From Halobacillus karajensis (GTDB taxonomy: Bacteria > Bacillota > Bacilli > Bacillales > Halobacillaceae): 64,000 nt of DNA. Position numbers and translations under genes: made by a program. How positions within the stretch are numbered: position 1 is the stretch's first letter; each line of letters starts with the position of its first letter. The notes beneath the pieces are model-generated. The model was not told the DNA's origin, searched no databases, and saw nothing but the letters and a program-made list of their open reading frames with translations. The stretch covers positions 248,001-312,000 of the forward strand of contig NZ_FNWW01000002.1 of assembly GCF_900108515.1 (NCBI RefSeq), in the 5' to 3' direction. Positions 27,174 through 37,686 of this stretch are shown one piece after another.

Positions 27174-28813
27174 CTCGATTCCCTCCTCTCATTTACTGTA
27201 TGTTCTACATAACTGACCAGATTTTGTAGTTTGATATCTACTTCTCCCTGGCTGTCGGACTGTTTTAAAATGGATTGGATTTGATGATCAAATGACCCTC
27301 CGGGGATTTGTTCAAGAATATGGTCTAAATCTCCCACCGCATTTTTAAACATTTCAATTTTTTCATAGAGCATCTTCATAATATGGTCTTCAATTGTATC
27401 TTTGATTGCGAAATTGTATATTTTAACATCGTGTTCTTGACCAAAACGGTGAATGCGGCCAATCCGTTGTTCGAGTCGCATTGGATTCCACGGGAGGTCA
27501 TAATTGATCATATGGTGGCAGAATTGGAGATTAATCCCTTCGCCGCCTGCTTCTGTAGCTACCATAACTTGAGCTTTTGTTTTAAATAGTTGTTTCATCC
27601 AGTCCCGCTTACTTTTATTGAACTTGCCACTGAAGGGGACAGAGGTAATTCCATTTTGCTGTAGGTACCACTGTAAATAAAACTGAGTGGCTCGATATTC
27701 AGTGAATACGATAAATTTTTCACCCGTCTTTTCAATCAGCTCTGTCATCCGTTTGGCTTTTATGTGATGGGGGACCTGTCCGATCGCTTCAATATATTCG
27801 TCATAGACAACGGCGTTTTCTTCTGAAGCGTTTTTCTTTAATTGATTTAAGGACATGTAACAGGCTTCCCTGGATGAACAGAGTTCTTTTGCCAGTGTAA
27901 GCCATGTAAAGGAAGGGTGTCCCGCCTTCAATGATTCCAACTTTTTATACATTTCCATCTCTTCTTCTGTAAATGAAAGCCGTTCGTTGACCACTTTTCG
28001 TTTAGAAGAATCAAGTCCAGTATCCTTTCTTCGGTTTCTAATCATTAAATGACCAACTAGGGAGTGAATGTGCTGGATATTGTCCTTTTCCTGAGAGTTT
28101 TCCCTGTATTTCTTTTTGAAGTCGGTTAAGTTACCTAAGTAACCAGGCTTTAAGATGGAGACAAGGTTAAACAAGTCGCTTAGTTTATTCTGGATAGGTG
28201 TGGCTGTTAAAAGAAGGCAGTAAGTTTTCTTTAAGGATTGGACAAATTGATAGTTTTTGGTCTGGTGATTCTTTAGTTTGTGCGCTTCATCGATGATGAT
28301 AAGGTCATACTCGATATCAAGGATCGATTCTTTGTGATTTTCTCTTTTAGCCATGTCTATAGATGTCACGGTGACATCCCAATCCTCCCAGGAGGCTTGT
28401 TTTTTTCTAGGAGACGCTGCCTGGATATAAAACTTTTCATTTAATTCCTGAATCCATTGATTAACAAGAGAAGCGGGGGTTAAGATGAGCACTTTTTTAG
28501 CTCTTCCACGAATCATGTACTCTTTTAAAATCAGTCCGGCTTCCAATGTTTTTCCAAGTCCTACTTCATCAGCAAGTATCGCACGTCCATTCATTTGGTG
28601 GACAACAGTTTCCGCGGCTTCCACTTGATGTTCCATAAAATCTACGTGGGGAAGGTGGTCGAGAGCTAGTAGTCCATCAAACTTAGGGACCGTCTTAAAT
28701 TTGGCTGCTTGATAGGCAAGTTTAAACCCACTCCATGGGGCAAGTTTATCAGGATGGTTTAAATTTTCGCTCAATGTTGGAATGAATGATTGGTCTGGAT
28801 GAATTTCAATCAT
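27170..28813 (-). CDS. yqhH: SNF2-type DEAD/DEAH helicase YqhH
   Basis: Swi2/Snf2-family ATPase, related to RapA. 547 residues with the Q-like HQVEA segment, Walker A ADEVGLGKT, motif II DEAH, motif III LLTATPIQN, and the C-terminal lobe motifs TEAGGEGINLQ and QRIGRIHR(F)GQ. It should translocate on double-stranded DNA; the target complex is unknown. I chose ATG 28813 after GGAGGG; ORF extension to 28831 lies upstream of this site. Operon with yqhG, divergent from the glycine cleavage genes. Confidence 0.92.
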   Translation of the reverse strand: MIEIHPDQSFIPTLSENLNHPDKLAPWSGFKLAYQAAKFKTVPKFDGLLALDHLPHVDFMEHQVEAAETVVHQMNGRAILADEVGLGKTLEAGLILKEYMIRGRAKKVLILTPASLVNQWIQELNEKFYIQAASPRKKQASWEDWDVTVTSIDMAKRENHKESILDIEYDLIIIDEAHKLKNHQTKNYQFVQSLKKTYCLLLTATPIQNKLSDLFNLVSILKPGYLGNLTDFKKKYRENSQEKDNIQHIHSLVGHLMIRNRRKDTGLDSSKRKVVNERLSFTEEEMEMYKKLESLKAGHPSFTWLTLAKELCSSREACYMSLNQLKKNASEENAVVYDEYIEAIGQVPHHIKAKRMTELIEKTGEKFIVFTEYRATQFYLQWYLQQNGITSVPFSGKFNKSKRDWMKQLFKTKAQVMVATEAGGEGINLQFCHHMINYDLPWNPMRLEQRIGRIHRFGQEHDVKIYNFAIKDTIEDHIMKMLYEKIEMFKNAVGDLDHILEQIPGGSFDHQIQSILKQSDSQGEVDIKLQNLVSYVEHTVNERRESS

Positions 28814-28891
28814 GGTTGTACCCTCCATCATTATTTATGATAAAAGATTGTGAATTATTGTAGAATTATAATGTCTTTTGTTACAGACGCG

Positions 28892-28941
28892 TGATATAAT
28901 GGTGCTGAAAATAAACAAAACATTGTGTGAACGTTACACAA
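28892..28941 (+). promoter_or_regulatory. gcv operon promoter and leader palindrome
   Basis: TGATATAAT at 28892-28900 is an extended -10 element. About 20 bases downstream lies a perfect inverted repeat TTGTGT (28923-28928) / ACACAA (28936-28941) around GAACGTT. It precedes the riboswitch and could be an operator or a leader hairpin. Confidence 0.5.
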
Positions 28942-28987
28942 TAGTATGCCCGGTAAAATCTAGAAAAATACGAAAGCGAATGACTGT

Positions 28988-29197
28988 AAAGGGAGAGACC
29001 ACGTATGTGGCGCCGAAGGAGCAAGCAATCATTTGTGAATCTCTCAGGCAAAAAGACCTTTATAGGACGCAACTCTGGAGAGTGTTTGCATTTTGTATGC
29101 AAACCACCCAAGAAGCAAGCGTCAGGTTTTCCTGACGTCAATCTTTCTGGTGAAACGGACAGAGACTCTCGCGCAAGCGGTGAAGTCTCTTTTTTTA
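28988..29197 (+). ncRNA. Tandem glycine riboswitch with terminator (gcvT leader)
   Basis: Two glycine aptamers lie head to tail. The first runs about 28991-29083 (GGGAGAGA, CGCCGAAGGAGCAA, TCTCTCAGGC ... GGACGCAACTCTGGAGAG) and the second about 29103-29175 (CCACCCAAGAAGCAAGC, a GTCAGG/CCTGAC hairpin, ATCTTTCTGGT, GGACAGAGACTC). The 3' strand of aptamer II overlaps AGAGACT at 29161-29167, which can pair with AGTCTCT at 29184-29190 before a T-run. Glycine binding should therefore prevent termination and turn on the glycine cleavage genes, as known for B. subtilis gcvT. Confidence 0.92.
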
Positions 29198-29227
29198 TGG
29201 GCGAAATCAGTTAAAGGAGTGGGATTA

Positions 29228-30331
29228 TTGACAGATTTAAAACGAACACCTTTATTTGCTGAGTACAAAAAGCTGGGAGCAAAAACCATTGACTTTGGTG
29301 GTTGGGATTTACCTGTCCAATTTTCGAGCATCAAGGAAGAACATGAAGCGACTCGCACAGCGGCAGGTTTGTTTGATGTATCCCACATGGCAGAAGTAAT
29401 GGTGGAAGGAAAGGATAGCCTTAGTTTTTTGCAGAGAATGCTCACCAATGATGTTTCTAAATTAGAACCTGGGAAAGCCCAATACACGATTATGTGCTAT
29501 GAAGACGGTGGCACAGTCGATGATTTAATCGTTTATCATCTTGCTGAATATAAGTACCTTCTTGTAGTGAATGCAGCAAATCGTGTGAAGGACTATGAAT
29601 GGCTGAAGAAACACATCCAAGGTGAAGAAGTAACCATCGAAGATGTCTCTGATGAATATGTCCAGTTGGCTATTCAAGGTCCAAAAGCAGAACAAACACT
29701 CCAGACTATAACCGATTCAGACCTTTCAGACATTAAGTTCTTCCGTTTCAAGCAGGGGGTAACGTTAAAAGGGGTAGATGGGGAAGCCCTTATTTCTCGC
29801 ACTGGATACACAGGGGAAGATGGTTTTGAAATCTATCTGCATGCAAATTCGGGAGCTCAGTTGTGGCAGGCCATTCTTGAGGCAGGCGAGCCTTACGGAT
29901 TAAAACCTGTGGGTCTTGGAGCCCGGGATACCCTCCGATTTGAAGCAAATTTAGCTTTGTATGGTCAGGAACTAAGTGAGAAGGTCACACCAATAGAAGC
30001 AGGGCTGAATTTTGCAGTTAAAGTGAATAAAGAAACCGACTTTATTGGTAAAGAGGCTTTAAAACGACAAAAGGAAGAAGGCCCTGCTAGGAAACTGGTT
30101 GGAATCGAAATGATGGATAAAGGGATCCCGCGAACACACTATGAGGTTTTGGCTGGAGAGGAAGTTATCGGTTTTATAACGACTGGTACACAGTCTCCAA
30201 CCTTGGGTAAAAATGTTGGTCTCGCTCTGATTAACAGCCAATATACAGCAGAAGGCACAGAGGTGACGGTTCAAGTACGTAAGCGTAAATTGAAAGCCAA
30301 AGTTGTTAAAACACCTTTTTACAAAAGATAA
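29228..30331 (+). CDS. gcvT: Aminomethyltransferase (glycine cleavage T protein)
   Basis: Transfers the methylene group from the lipoyl-bound intermediate to tetrahydrofolate, releasing ammonia. 367 residues from TTG 29228 after AAAGGAGTGG. The family sequences [34 protein letters not shown] and [11 protein letters not shown] are present. First gene of gcvT-gcvPA-gcvPB under the glycine riboswitch. The H protein is not in this window. Confidence 0.96.
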   Translation: MTDLKRTPLFAEYKKLGAKTIDFGGWDLPVQFSSIKEEHEATRTAAGLFDVSHMAEVMVEGKDSLSFLQRMLTNDVSKLEPGKAQYTIMCYEDGGTVDDLIVYHLAEYKYLLVVNAANRVKDYEWLKKHIQGEEVTIEDVSDEYVQLAIQGPKAEQTLQTITDSDLSDIKFFRFKQGVTLKGVDGEALISRTGYTGEDGFEIYLHANSGAQLWQAILEAGEPYGLKPVGLGARDTLRFEANLALYGQELSEKVTPIEAGLNFAVKVNKETDFIGKEALKRQKEEGPARKLVGIEMMDKGIPRTHYEVLAGEEVIGFITTGTQSPTLGKNVGLALINSQYTAEGTEVTVQVRKRKLKAKVVKTPFYKR

Positions 30332-30348
30332 CTGAGGGGGATGGAAGT

Positions 30349-31698
30349 ATGGAGTTTCGTTATTTACCTATGACAGACACCGATAAAAAGGAAATGCTAA
30401 AGGGGATAGGTGTCCAGGATTCTGATGAATTGTTCTCAGACATCCCGGAAGGCGTTCGTTTGAAGGGTGATCTGGAAATCAAACCACCGAAAAATGAATA
30501 TCAATTAATGAAAGAGCTGACAGAGCTTGCGGGAAAAAATATAAATTTAAAATCTCATACCTCTTTCCTTGGAGCGGGTGTATACGATCATTACATACCG
30601 TCCATTGTTGATCATGTTATTTCCAGGTCAGAATTTTACACCGCTTACACTCCATACCAACCTGAAATTTCTCAAGGTGAATTGCAGGCGATTTTTGAAT
30701 TTCAGACGATGATCTGTGAACTGACAGGCATGGATGTTGCGAACTCTTCTATGTATGATGGCGGAACCGCCCTCGCAGAAGCTGTTAATTTATCTGCAGG
30801 TCAAACGAAGAAAAAGAAGGTATTGGTATCAAAAGCGATTCACCCTGAATCAATGGCTGTCATTCATTCCTATGTGAAAGGGCCTGGAGTAGAAGTGATA
30901 GAAATAGATCACAAGGATGGAAAAACGGATGTGAAACAGCTAGAAGAAGAGCTGGATGAAAACACAGCCAGTGTTGTCGTCCAGTACCCAAACTTTTTTG
31001 GTCAAATTGAACCTCTAGATGAAATTCGTTCTATTGTTGATACACAAAAGAAAACCATGATGATCACATCCAGCAATCCTTTATCATTAGGCTACTTAAC
31101 TCCTCCAGGTGAATTTGGAGCAGATATTGTTGTTGGTGATGCCCAGGTATTTGGAATCCCTGCTCAATACGGTGGACCCCATTGTGGATACTTTGCGACA
31201 ACAAAAAAATTAATGAGGAAAGTTCCAGGACGTCTCGTTGGTCAGACAGTTGACGAGGAAGGCCGCCGTGGCTTTGTATTGACTTTACAGGCAAGGGAAC
31301 AACATATTCGCCGTGATAAAGCGACGTCAAATATTTGTTCCAATCAGGCTTTGAATGCTCTTGCTTCCTCTGTAGCGATGTCCTCGCTCGGTAAACAAGG
31401 GTTGAAAAAGATGGCCTGGATGAATATCCAGAAAACGTCTTATTTAAAAAAACAATTACAAAAGAGGGGCATCGAAATTGTTTATGACGGGCCGTTTTTT
31501 AATGAAATTGTTATAAATCTAAACCAAAACATTCAAGAGATGAATAAAGAGCTTCTCACAAAAGGGATTATCGGTGGATACGATCTTGGTGAGGTTGATG
31601 AAAACCTCAATGGCTGCATGCTTGTTGCTGTAACCGAAATCCGAACAAAAGAAGAAATGGATACGTTCGTTAAGGAAGTGGGTGATCTTCATGACTAA
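30349..31698 (+). CDS. gcvPA: Glycine dehydrogenase (decarboxylating) subunit 1
   Basis: N-terminal half of the split P protein, which decarboxylates glycine and passes aminomethyl to the lipoyl H protein. 449 residues with the family stretch [13 protein letters not shown] and a PLP fold type I scaffold without the Schiff-base lysine, which is in gcvPB. ATG after GAGGGGG. It overlaps the start of gcvPB by 8 bases. Confidence 0.95.
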   Translation: MEFRYLPMTDTDKKEMLKGIGVQDSDELFSDIPEGVRLKGDLEIKPPKNEYQLMKELTELAGKNINLKSHTSFLGAGVYDHYIPSIVDHVISRSEFYTAYTPYQPEISQGELQAIFEFQTMICELTGMDVANSSMYDGGTALAEAVNLSAGQTKKKKVLVSKAIHPESMAVIHSYVKGPGVEVIEIDHKDGKTDVKQLEEELDENTASVVVQYPNFFGQIEPLDEIRSIVDTQKKTMMITSSNPLSLGYLTPPGEFGADIVVGDAQVFGIPAQYGGPHCGYFATTKKLMRKVPGRLVGQTVDEEGRRGFVLTLQAREQHIRRDKATSNICSNQALNALASSVAMSSLGKQGLKKMAWMNIQKTSYLKKQLQKRGIEIVYDGPFFNEIVINLNQNIQEMNKELLTKGIIGGYDLGEVDENLNGCMLVAVTEIRTKEEMDTFVKEVGDLHD

Positions 31699-33154
31699 TC
31701 AAGACTTTCCGTTGATTTTTGAATTGAGTCAAGAGAGTCGAACGGGTTTTAGTTTGCCGGAATTAGATGTACCGGAAGTGGATGTGGATGAAATGATTGG
31801 AGAGGCATATGTCAGAAAGAGTGAACCGAATTTACCAGAAGTAAGTGAGCTTCAAATCATAAGACATTACACAGCACTATCCAAACGTAACCATGGGGTG
31901 GATTCTGGGTTTTATCCGTTAGGTTCTTGTACAATGAAATATAATCCGAAAATGAATGAGGATGTTGCCCGTCTTACTGGCTTCAGTCATATACACCCTT
32001 ATCAGCCGGTAGAGACGGTTCAAGGTGCCTTGCATTTAATGTATGACCTGCAGGAATCCCTTGCTGCTATTACGGGGATGGATACTGTGACACTACAACC
32101 AGCAGCGGGCGCTCATGGAGAATGGACGGGGCTTATGATGATTCGTGCCTACCATGAAGCAAACGGCGACTATAATCGTACGAAAGTAATCGTTCCGGAC
32201 TCAGCTCATGGGACGAATCCAGCTTCTGCGACCGTGGCAGGCTTTGAGGCTGTGACAGTTAAGTCTGATGAGAGAGGACTTGTGGATCTGGAAGACCTGA
32301 AACAAGTGGTAGATGAAAAGACAGCTGCTTTGATGCTTACAAATCCGAACACCCTCGGGCTTTTTGAAGAAGATATTGAAGAAATGGCATCCATTGTCCA
32401 TGGGGCGGGCGGAAAACTTTATTATGATGGGGCAAACCTTAATGCGATACTTGGTTACGCACGTCCAGGAGATATGGGGTTTGACGTTGTTCACTTAAAC
32501 CTTCATAAAACTTTTACAGGCCCTCATGGCGGAGGAGGCCCTGGTTCTGGCCCGGTGGGTGTTACGGCAGAGTTTGCCGAGTACTTACCTAAACCAATTT
32601 TAACAGTGGAGAATGGGCTATATGTATTTGATTATGATCGTCCACAATCCATTGGCCGAGTTAAGCCTTTTTATGGAAACTTTGGGATCAATGTGCGTGC
32701 ATATACGTATATCCGTACAATGGGTCCTGAAGGGTTAAAAAAGGTGAGTGAATACGCTGTTCTAAACGCGAATTATATGATGCGCCGCCTTCAGGAAGAA
32801 TTTGATCTTCCTTTTGACCGCCATTGCAAACATGAATTTATTTTGTCAGGAAAACGTCAGAAGAAGTTAGGTGTCCGTACTTTGGATATGGCTAAACGAC
32901 TGCTTGATTTTGGTTACCATCCACCTACTATCTATTTCCCTATTAATGTAGAGGAAGCATTGATGGTTGAGCCGACAGAAACCGAGTCCAAAGAGACGTT
33001 GGATGACTTTATTGATAATATGATACAAATTGCAAACGAAGCAAGAAATGAGCCTGAAAAAGTTCAAGATGCACCTCATACTACCATTGTCAATCGTATG
33101 GATGAAACATTAGCAGCACGTAAGCCTGTCTTGAGATATCAAAAAGAAGATTAA
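31691..33154 (+). CDS. gcvPB: Glycine dehydrogenase (decarboxylating) subunit 2
   Basis: C-terminal half of the split P protein; it carries the PLP-binding lysine in [14 protein letters not shown]. 487 residues from ATG 31691, as in B. subtilis; GTG 31682 is the alternative. The family sequence [14 protein letters not shown] is near the N-terminus. Last gene of the operon, closed by a strong terminator. Confidence 0.95.
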   Translation: MTNQDFPLIFELSQESRTGFSLPELDVPEVDVDEMIGEAYVRKSEPNLPEVSELQIIRHYTALSKRNHGVDSGFYPLGSCTMKYNPKMNEDVARLTGFSHIHPYQPVETVQGALHLMYDLQESLAAITGMDTVTLQPAAGAHGEWTGLMMIRAYHEANGDYNRTKVIVPDSAHGTNPASATVAGFEAVTVKSDERGLVDLEDLKQVVDEKTAALMLTNPNTLGLFEEDIEEMASIVHGAGGKLYYDGANLNAILGYARPGDMGFDVVHLNLHKTFTGPHGGGGPGSGPVGVTAEFAEYLPKPILTVENGLYVFDYDRPQSIGRVKPFYGNFGINVRAYTYIRTMGPEGLKKVSEYAVLNANYMMRRLQEEFDLPFDRHCKHEFILSGKRQKKLGVRTLDMAKRLLDFGYHPPTIYFPINVEEALMVEPTETESKETLDDFIDNMIQIANEARNEPEKVQDAPHTTIVNRMDETLAARKPVLRYQKED

Positions 33155-33190
33155 AAAACGGGGTCCACATAAAGGACCCCGTTTTAGTTG
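33155..33190 (+). terminator. Terminator of the gcv operon
   Basis: AAAACGGGGTCC 33155-33166 pairs with GGACCCCGTTTT 33174-33185. Confidence 0.88.
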
Positions 33191-33397
33191 TTTTTTGAGA
33201 GATGATTAATTGAATAAGGACTCTCTTCAAAAGTGAGGGGTAATCATACTTCTTTCCAGGTGGGGTGGTGCTTTGGGCGTTTATGGCTAGGTTCCAGGGC
33301 TTTATCTTTTCAACTTCTGGTATGTTTGGTATCTTTATTTCAGTCTTCTAAATGGGAAGTAAGATAGAAGGTGAAAGGAGTTATCTGTGGGCACAAA

Positions 33398-33428
33398 ATA
33401 AAAACTCCCGGTTGAGAATCCCGGGAGT
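33398..33428 (-). terminator. Terminator of yqhL
   Basis: ACTCCCGG 33404-33411 pairs with CCGGGAGT 33421-33428; on the minus strand it is followed by TTTTATTTT. The 210 bases between this and the gcv terminator contain nothing I recognise. Confidence 0.82.
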
Positions 33429-33433
33429 CATCA

Positions 33434-33814
33434 TTATTTTTTCGCTTTGATCTTACCTGTCCACTTTTTAAAGCCGCCTTCAAGCATGTTCAGATCTCCA
33501 TACCCCTGCTTATGAAGCATCATTGCAGCACGAGTAGAACGCGCGCCACTTTGACAATATAGATATACAGGTTTGTCTTTGCGAATTTCAATGAGACGGT
33601 TCCTCATTTGTGATAGTGGAATGTTCCTAGCACCTAGAATATGGCCTCCATCAAACTCTTTAGGTTCTCGGACATCAATCAGTTGTGCCTTCCTATACCC
33701 TTCGCGGAATTCGCTTTCAGATAGTGTGGTCATAATTTTTCTTGCTTTAAAGAATCTATACAAACCAAAGGCTATAATTAATACTAGAGCCCCAAGTAAG
33801 ATCCATAATTCCAT
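33434..33814 (-). CDS. yqhL: Membrane-anchored rhodanese YqhL
   Basis: 126 residues: an N-terminal membrane helix (about 4-22) and one rhodanese domain with active-site loop YCQSGARS (Cys near residue 89) and the DVREPKEFDGGHI signature. It probably carries sulfane sulfur; the physiological acceptor is unknown. Start ATG after GAGGGGGAAGG. Position beside gcvPB is conserved in Bacillus. Confidence 0.9.
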   Translation of the reverse strand: MELWILLGALVLIIAFGLYRFFKARKIMTTLSESEFREGYRKAQLIDVREPKEFDGGHILGARNIPLSQMRNRLIEIRKDKPVYLYCQSGARSTRAAMMLHKQGYGDLNMLEGGFKKWTGKIKAKK

Positions 33815-34186
33815 GTTTCCTTCCCCCTCATTTCTCTATTCCTCTATCTATTATAGGAGGGAATGGACCGTATTTCAAAAAAATTTTATTGAACATTTAA
33901 AGAAAATCCTATTTTGTCGAGGACTAGGTTTTTTTGTAGGATGCAAATCATGAAAAAGGTGAATAAATTGACTAAAAATACGTTTTTCTTCAACTCTCTT
34001 GGACATACGGCATTTATCTCACGATTTTTTGATTGACAAGTTTCTACTCACTCGTTCAACAGCACAATATATGGTGACTGAAAATTACCACAACACAATA
34101 TATTGATTACTTTTTCATAGATGTGGTATGTTACATATATCAAATCATTAACTGATGAGTTTTATGAATAAAGGGAGAGATGCAGA
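33815..34186 (+). promoter_or_regulatory. Intergenic region yqhL-nrdJ with two NrdR boxes
   Basis: No gene is visible in these 372 bases. Two NrdR-box-like palindromes lie at 34062-34077 (GCACAATATATGGTGA) and 34093-34108 (ACACAATATATTGATT), 31 bases or three helical turns apart, as is typical for paired NrdR sites. The second overlaps a possible -35 TTGATT (34103) with -10 TATGTT (34127). No cobalamin riboswitch is recognisable. Confidence 0.72.
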
Positions 34187-36760
34187 ATGCAGACAACAAC
34201 CTCCACAGATGTACACACAAAAATTAATGTGGATCGCCTAAATGCGGATATCAGACAGTTCCCACAAGTCCATGAAATTACTGAATCGATGTCCATTACC
34301 CATAAAGGTGTTTCTCGTCTTGTTATGTTAGACCGGTATGCCTTTAAAGATACAGAAAAACTGACTTTGGCAGAGGGAGATTTTGTGGTTCTTACTGTAA
34401 AAGATGATCCGAAATTCCCGGCAAGAGGATTTGGTTTTATCCATTCTATTGACTGGAACACCCACGAAGCGATTGTCCGTGTAGAAGACGAATTCCTCAA
34501 TGTTCTCGAGCATGACGAAGAACGTGAAACAGGTTTAATTAAACGAAACCTTGATACAATTGATAAGCCCCTTGAGGTTTATTATGAACAAATAGCCCTC
34601 CGTAATGCCGCTGGGCTCTCAGAGGTAGAAACAGACCCAGTACGAAAACAACAGAGCTTTGAAGAATTTTATGAAGAACTGTCAGAATTAAACTTTATCC
34701 CCGCCGGGCGTGTTTTGTACGGAGCAGGATCTCTGACAGACGTCACTTATTTTAACTGTTATGTAATGCCGTATATCCAGGATTCCAGGGAAGGAATATC
34801 AGATCACAGAAAACAAGTGATGGAAATCATGTCCCGTGGAGGCGGAGTGGGAACGAATGGTTCTACTCTAAGACCAAGAAATACCCTCGCACGGGGAGTG
34901 AACGGGAAATCTTCCGGATCAGTTTCCTGGCTCGATGATATAGCCAAGCTTACCCACCTCGTAGAACAGGGCGGTTCAAGACGCGGGGCCCAAATGATCA
35001 TGTTAGCAGACTGGCATCCGGACATTTTGGAGTTTATTATTTCGAAAATGCAAAATCCTAGAATTCTACGTTTTCTTATTGAAAATACCAAGGATAAAGC
35101 GATTAAACAATTAGCTAAGGACAAGCTTAAATTTACGCCTCTTACAGAAATAGAAAAGGATTTGTACCAAAGTGTTGTCAATTATAAGCATATCCAGGGC
35201 CAGGGCGGCTTTACTGATCAGAGCATTCAGGAGGCAGAAGAGAAGCTCCATCTTGGTGGAACATACGAGGTCCATAATTCTGAGTTCCTTACAGGAGCCA
35301 ATATTTCTGTTTGTATAACAAAAGAATTTATGGATGCTGTTGAAAAAGATGCAGAATATGAACTTCGTTTCCCGGATGTTGAAAATTATACAGAAGAAGA
35401 AATGAAAACTTATAATGAGGAATGGCATCAAAGTGGAGATGTACGTGAGTGGCAAAAACGAGGATTCAGTGTCCGTACATATCGTACGGTCAAAGCAAGT
35501 GAACTATGGAATCTCATTAACATTTGTGCCACATACTCTGCTGAACCAGGTATTTTCTTCATAGATAATGCGAATGAGAAAACGAATGCTACTGCATATG
35601 GACAGAAGGTTGTAGCAACAAACCCTTGTGGAGAGCAGCCACTTGCCCCATATTCTGTCTGTAATTTGGCTGCTGTTAATCTTGCCAGCGTCGCAGATAA
35701 GGAAAATAAACAAGTGGACTTAGACAAATTAAAGAAAACGGTTCGACGAGGCGTGCGTATGCAGGACAACGTTATTGACGCAACCCCATATTTCCTTGAA
35801 GAGAATAAAGTACAGGCCCTTGGCGAGAGAAGAATCGGTTTAGGTGTAATGGGACTTCATGATCTTCTTATTTATTGTGAGACCACTTATGGATCAGAAG
35901 AAGGCAATAACTTGGTTGATGAAATTTTTGAAACGATTGCAACAACCGCTTATCGTGAATCAATTGAACTTGCGAAAGAAAAAGGAAGCTTCCCATTCCT
36001 AGTAGGAAATACAGATGAAGAAACACAAAAACTACGTGAGCGTTTTATTAACACAGGGTATATGAAAGAAATGCCGGAAGATATTCGTCAGGATATTCTC
36101 ACATACGGTATTCGTAATTCCCACTTACTCACGGTTGCACCGACAGGGAGCACCGGAACAATGGTTGGGGTGAGTACAGGTCTGGAGCCTTATTTCTCCT
36201 TTTCCTATTACCGAAGCGGACGTCTTGGTAAATTCATCGAAGTGAAAGCAGATATACTTCAAGAATATCTGGATGAGCATCCCGAGCAGAATCCGAACGA
36301 GCTGCCTGAATGGTTCGTGACAGCTATGACGATGGCACCAGAAGCTCACGCTGATACACAATGTATCATTCAGCGCTGGGTGGATAGTAGTATTTCTAAA
36401 ACGGTCAATGCTCCAAAGGGATATACGGTGGAAGAAGTAGAGCGTGTTTATCAGCGTCTTTACCGTGGTGGAGCCAAAGGCGGTACAGTATATGTAGATG
36501 GCAGCAGGGACAGTCAAGTACTGTCATTGAAAGCTGAAGAAAATGATTTTGACGGTGAACAAACAGAACTCTTTGAATCAGAAGATAATGAGCCGCGTGT
36601 CGTTCTCATGGATACGATTCATGAGTTAGACAAAACAAATGTGACCATTGGATCTGAAATCGGTGATACATGCCCAGTATGCCGGCAGGGAACCGTTGAA
36701 GATATCGGTGGGTGTAATACATGTACAAACTGTAACGCACAACTTAAATGTGGATTATAA
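34187..36760 (+). CDS. nrdJ: Vitamin B12-dependent ribonucleotide reductase
   Basis: Class II, adenosylcobalamin-dependent reductase that makes deoxynucleotides with or without oxygen. 857 residues. Family features include FIPAGRVLYGAG, YFNCYVMPYIQDS, the finger loop NPCGEQ with catalytic cysteines, and the motif TVAPTGSTGTM. The C-terminus has paired zinc-type cysteines (CPVCRQG ... CNTCTNC) and the redox end LKCGL. ATG after GGGAGAG. Transcribed alone, behind NrdR boxes. It stands between yqhL and mntR, where B. subtilis has lipM. Confidence 0.95.
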   Translation: MQTTTSTDVHTKINVDRLNADIRQFPQVHEITESMSITHKGVSRLVMLDRYAFKDTEKLTLAEGDFVVLTVKDDPKFPARGFGFIHSIDWNTHEAIVRVEDEFLNVLEHDEERETGLIKRNLDTIDKPLEVYYEQIALRNAAGLSEVETDPVRKQQSFEEFYEELSELNFIPAGRVLYGAGSLTDVTYFNCYVMPYIQDSREGISDHRKQVMEIMSRGGGVGTNGSTLRPRNTLARGVNGKSSGSVSWLDDIAKLTHLVEQGGSRRGAQMIMLADWHPDILEFIISKMQNPRILRFLIENTKDKAIKQLAKDKLKFTPLTEIEKDLYQSVVNYKHIQGQGGFTDQSIQEAEEKLHLGGTYEVHNSEFLTGANISVCITKEFMDAVEKDAEYELRFPDVENYTEEEMKTYNEEWHQSGDVREWQKRGFSVRTYRTVKASELWNLINICATYSAEPGIFFIDNANEKTNATAYGQKVVATNPCGEQPLAPYSVCNLAAVNLASVADKENKQVDLDKLKKTVRRGVRMQDNVIDATPYFLEENKVQALGERRIGLGVMGLHDLLIYCETTYGSEEGNNLVDEIFETIATTAYRESIELAKEKGSFPFLVGNTDEETQKLRERFINTGYMKEMPEDIRQDILTYGIRNSHLLTVAPTGSTGTMVGVSTGLEPYFSFSYYRSGRLGKFIEVKADILQEYLDEHPEQNPNELPEWFVTAMTMAPEAHADTQCIIQRWVDSSISKTVNAPKGYTVEEVERVYQRLYRGGAKGGTVYVDGSRDSQVLSLKAEENDFDGEQTELFESEDNEPRVVLMDTIHELDKTNVTIGSEIGDTCPVCRQGTVEDIGGCNTCTNCNAQLKCGL

Positions 36761-36767
36761 GTAAGGG

Positions 36768-36797
36768 ACCGGCCGTTGCATGTACGGCCGGTTTTTT
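36768..36797 (+). terminator. Terminator of nrdJ
   Basis: ACCGGCCGT 36768-36776 pairs with ACGGCCGGT 36784-36792, then TTTTTC. Confidence 0.88.
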
Positions 36798-36961
36798 CTT
36801 GTTTTAAATGTTGAACATCCATAGGATGGGATGGAACGCTTGATCTTGCTTGTCACTGAATGTAAACTAGTGTATCATTTTCATGTATAGAAACACATGC
36901 TTTGAATTGTAATTTCTTGGAAGATGAATGTATACATAAGACAGGGTATTGGGGGTTCAAC

Positions 36962-37393
36962 ATGCCGACACCTAGCATGGAAGATTATATTGAACAAATC
37001 TATATACTAATAGAAGATAAAGGATACGCACGAGTTTCTGATATAGCTGAAAATCTCCAGGTGCACCCATCGTCCGTGACGAAGATGGTTCAAAAGCTTG
37101 ACCGTGATCAGTATTTAAATTATGAAAAATATCGTGGCTTAATATTAACCCCTAAAGGGAAAAAAGTGGGCAAACGGCTCGTTTATCGTCATGAGCTTTT
37201 GGAGCAATTTTTAGAGATTATCGGGGTGGATCATGAAAATATTTATGATGATGTGGAAGGAATTGAACATCATATGAGTTGGAACTCCATCGACCGGATC
37301 GGCGATCTTGTCCAATACTTTGACGAGAACCCGGAACGAGTGGAAGCCCTGAGGGAAGTCCAGAAGAAAAATGAGGAACAGAATGAGGAGTAG
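36962..37393 (+). CDS. mntR: Manganese-responsive repressor MntR
   Basis: DtxR-family regulator that represses manganese uptake genes when Mn is bound. 143 residues from ATG 36962 ([13 protein letters not shown]). It has a winged helix with recognition helix [12 protein letters not shown] and the metal ligands Asp8, Glu11, His77, Glu99, Glu102 and His103 (MEDYIE, YRHELLE, EGIEHH). ATG after a GGGGG site. The longer frame to 36902 is not needed. A terminator follows. Confidence 0.94.
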   Translation: MPTPSMEDYIEQIYILIEDKGYARVSDIAENLQVHPSSVTKMVQKLDRDQYLNYEKYRGLILTPKGKKVGKRLVYRHELLEQFLEIIGVDHENIYDDVEGIEHHMSWNSIDRIGDLVQYFDENPERVEALREVQKKNEEQNEE

Positions 37394-37399
37394 ATGGTG

Positions 37400-37427
37400 A
37401 GGCGCATGGTAGATGCGTCTTTTTTTG
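37400..37427 (+). terminator. Terminator of mntR
   Basis: AGGCGCAT 37400-37407 pairs with ATGCGTCT 37413-37420 (one G-T), followed by a T-run. From here to 37686 I see no gene. Confidence 0.82.
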
Positions 37428-37686
37428 TTCCAATAATTTTAACCCTTAGGTTCCTTAATAAGGCGAGGGGTTAAACCTGATCTCAAAAGAGCTGAAGTCC
37501 ACATTCATTGTGAAAAAAGTCCCTCTGATGTTTGGGTTTAGCTTTTGGAAGTGGTAAGCCCAGTTTGTTAATGTAAACAGATGTCTTCAAAAATCAACGG
37601 TAAAAATGACGATAGACTCACATTCGATCCCTTTCGTTCTATTTTACATTCACGCCGTTTATAATGAACTAAGTGGGGTGAAGCGA

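Noticed and set aside
28923-28941. Rex operator in the gcv leader
   Set aside because: The half sites resemble Rex half sites, but the total length is 19 rather than 18 and a redox link to gcv is not expected.
28878-29214. Several short open frames on both strands before gcvT
   Set aside because: They lie within the tandem glycine riboswitch and have no ribosome binding sites; the RNA structure explains the sequence.
33815-34186. Possible cobalamin riboswitch before the B12-dependent reductase
   Set aside because: No B12-box-like sequence or matching helices seen; the region is explained by NrdR boxes and a promoter.
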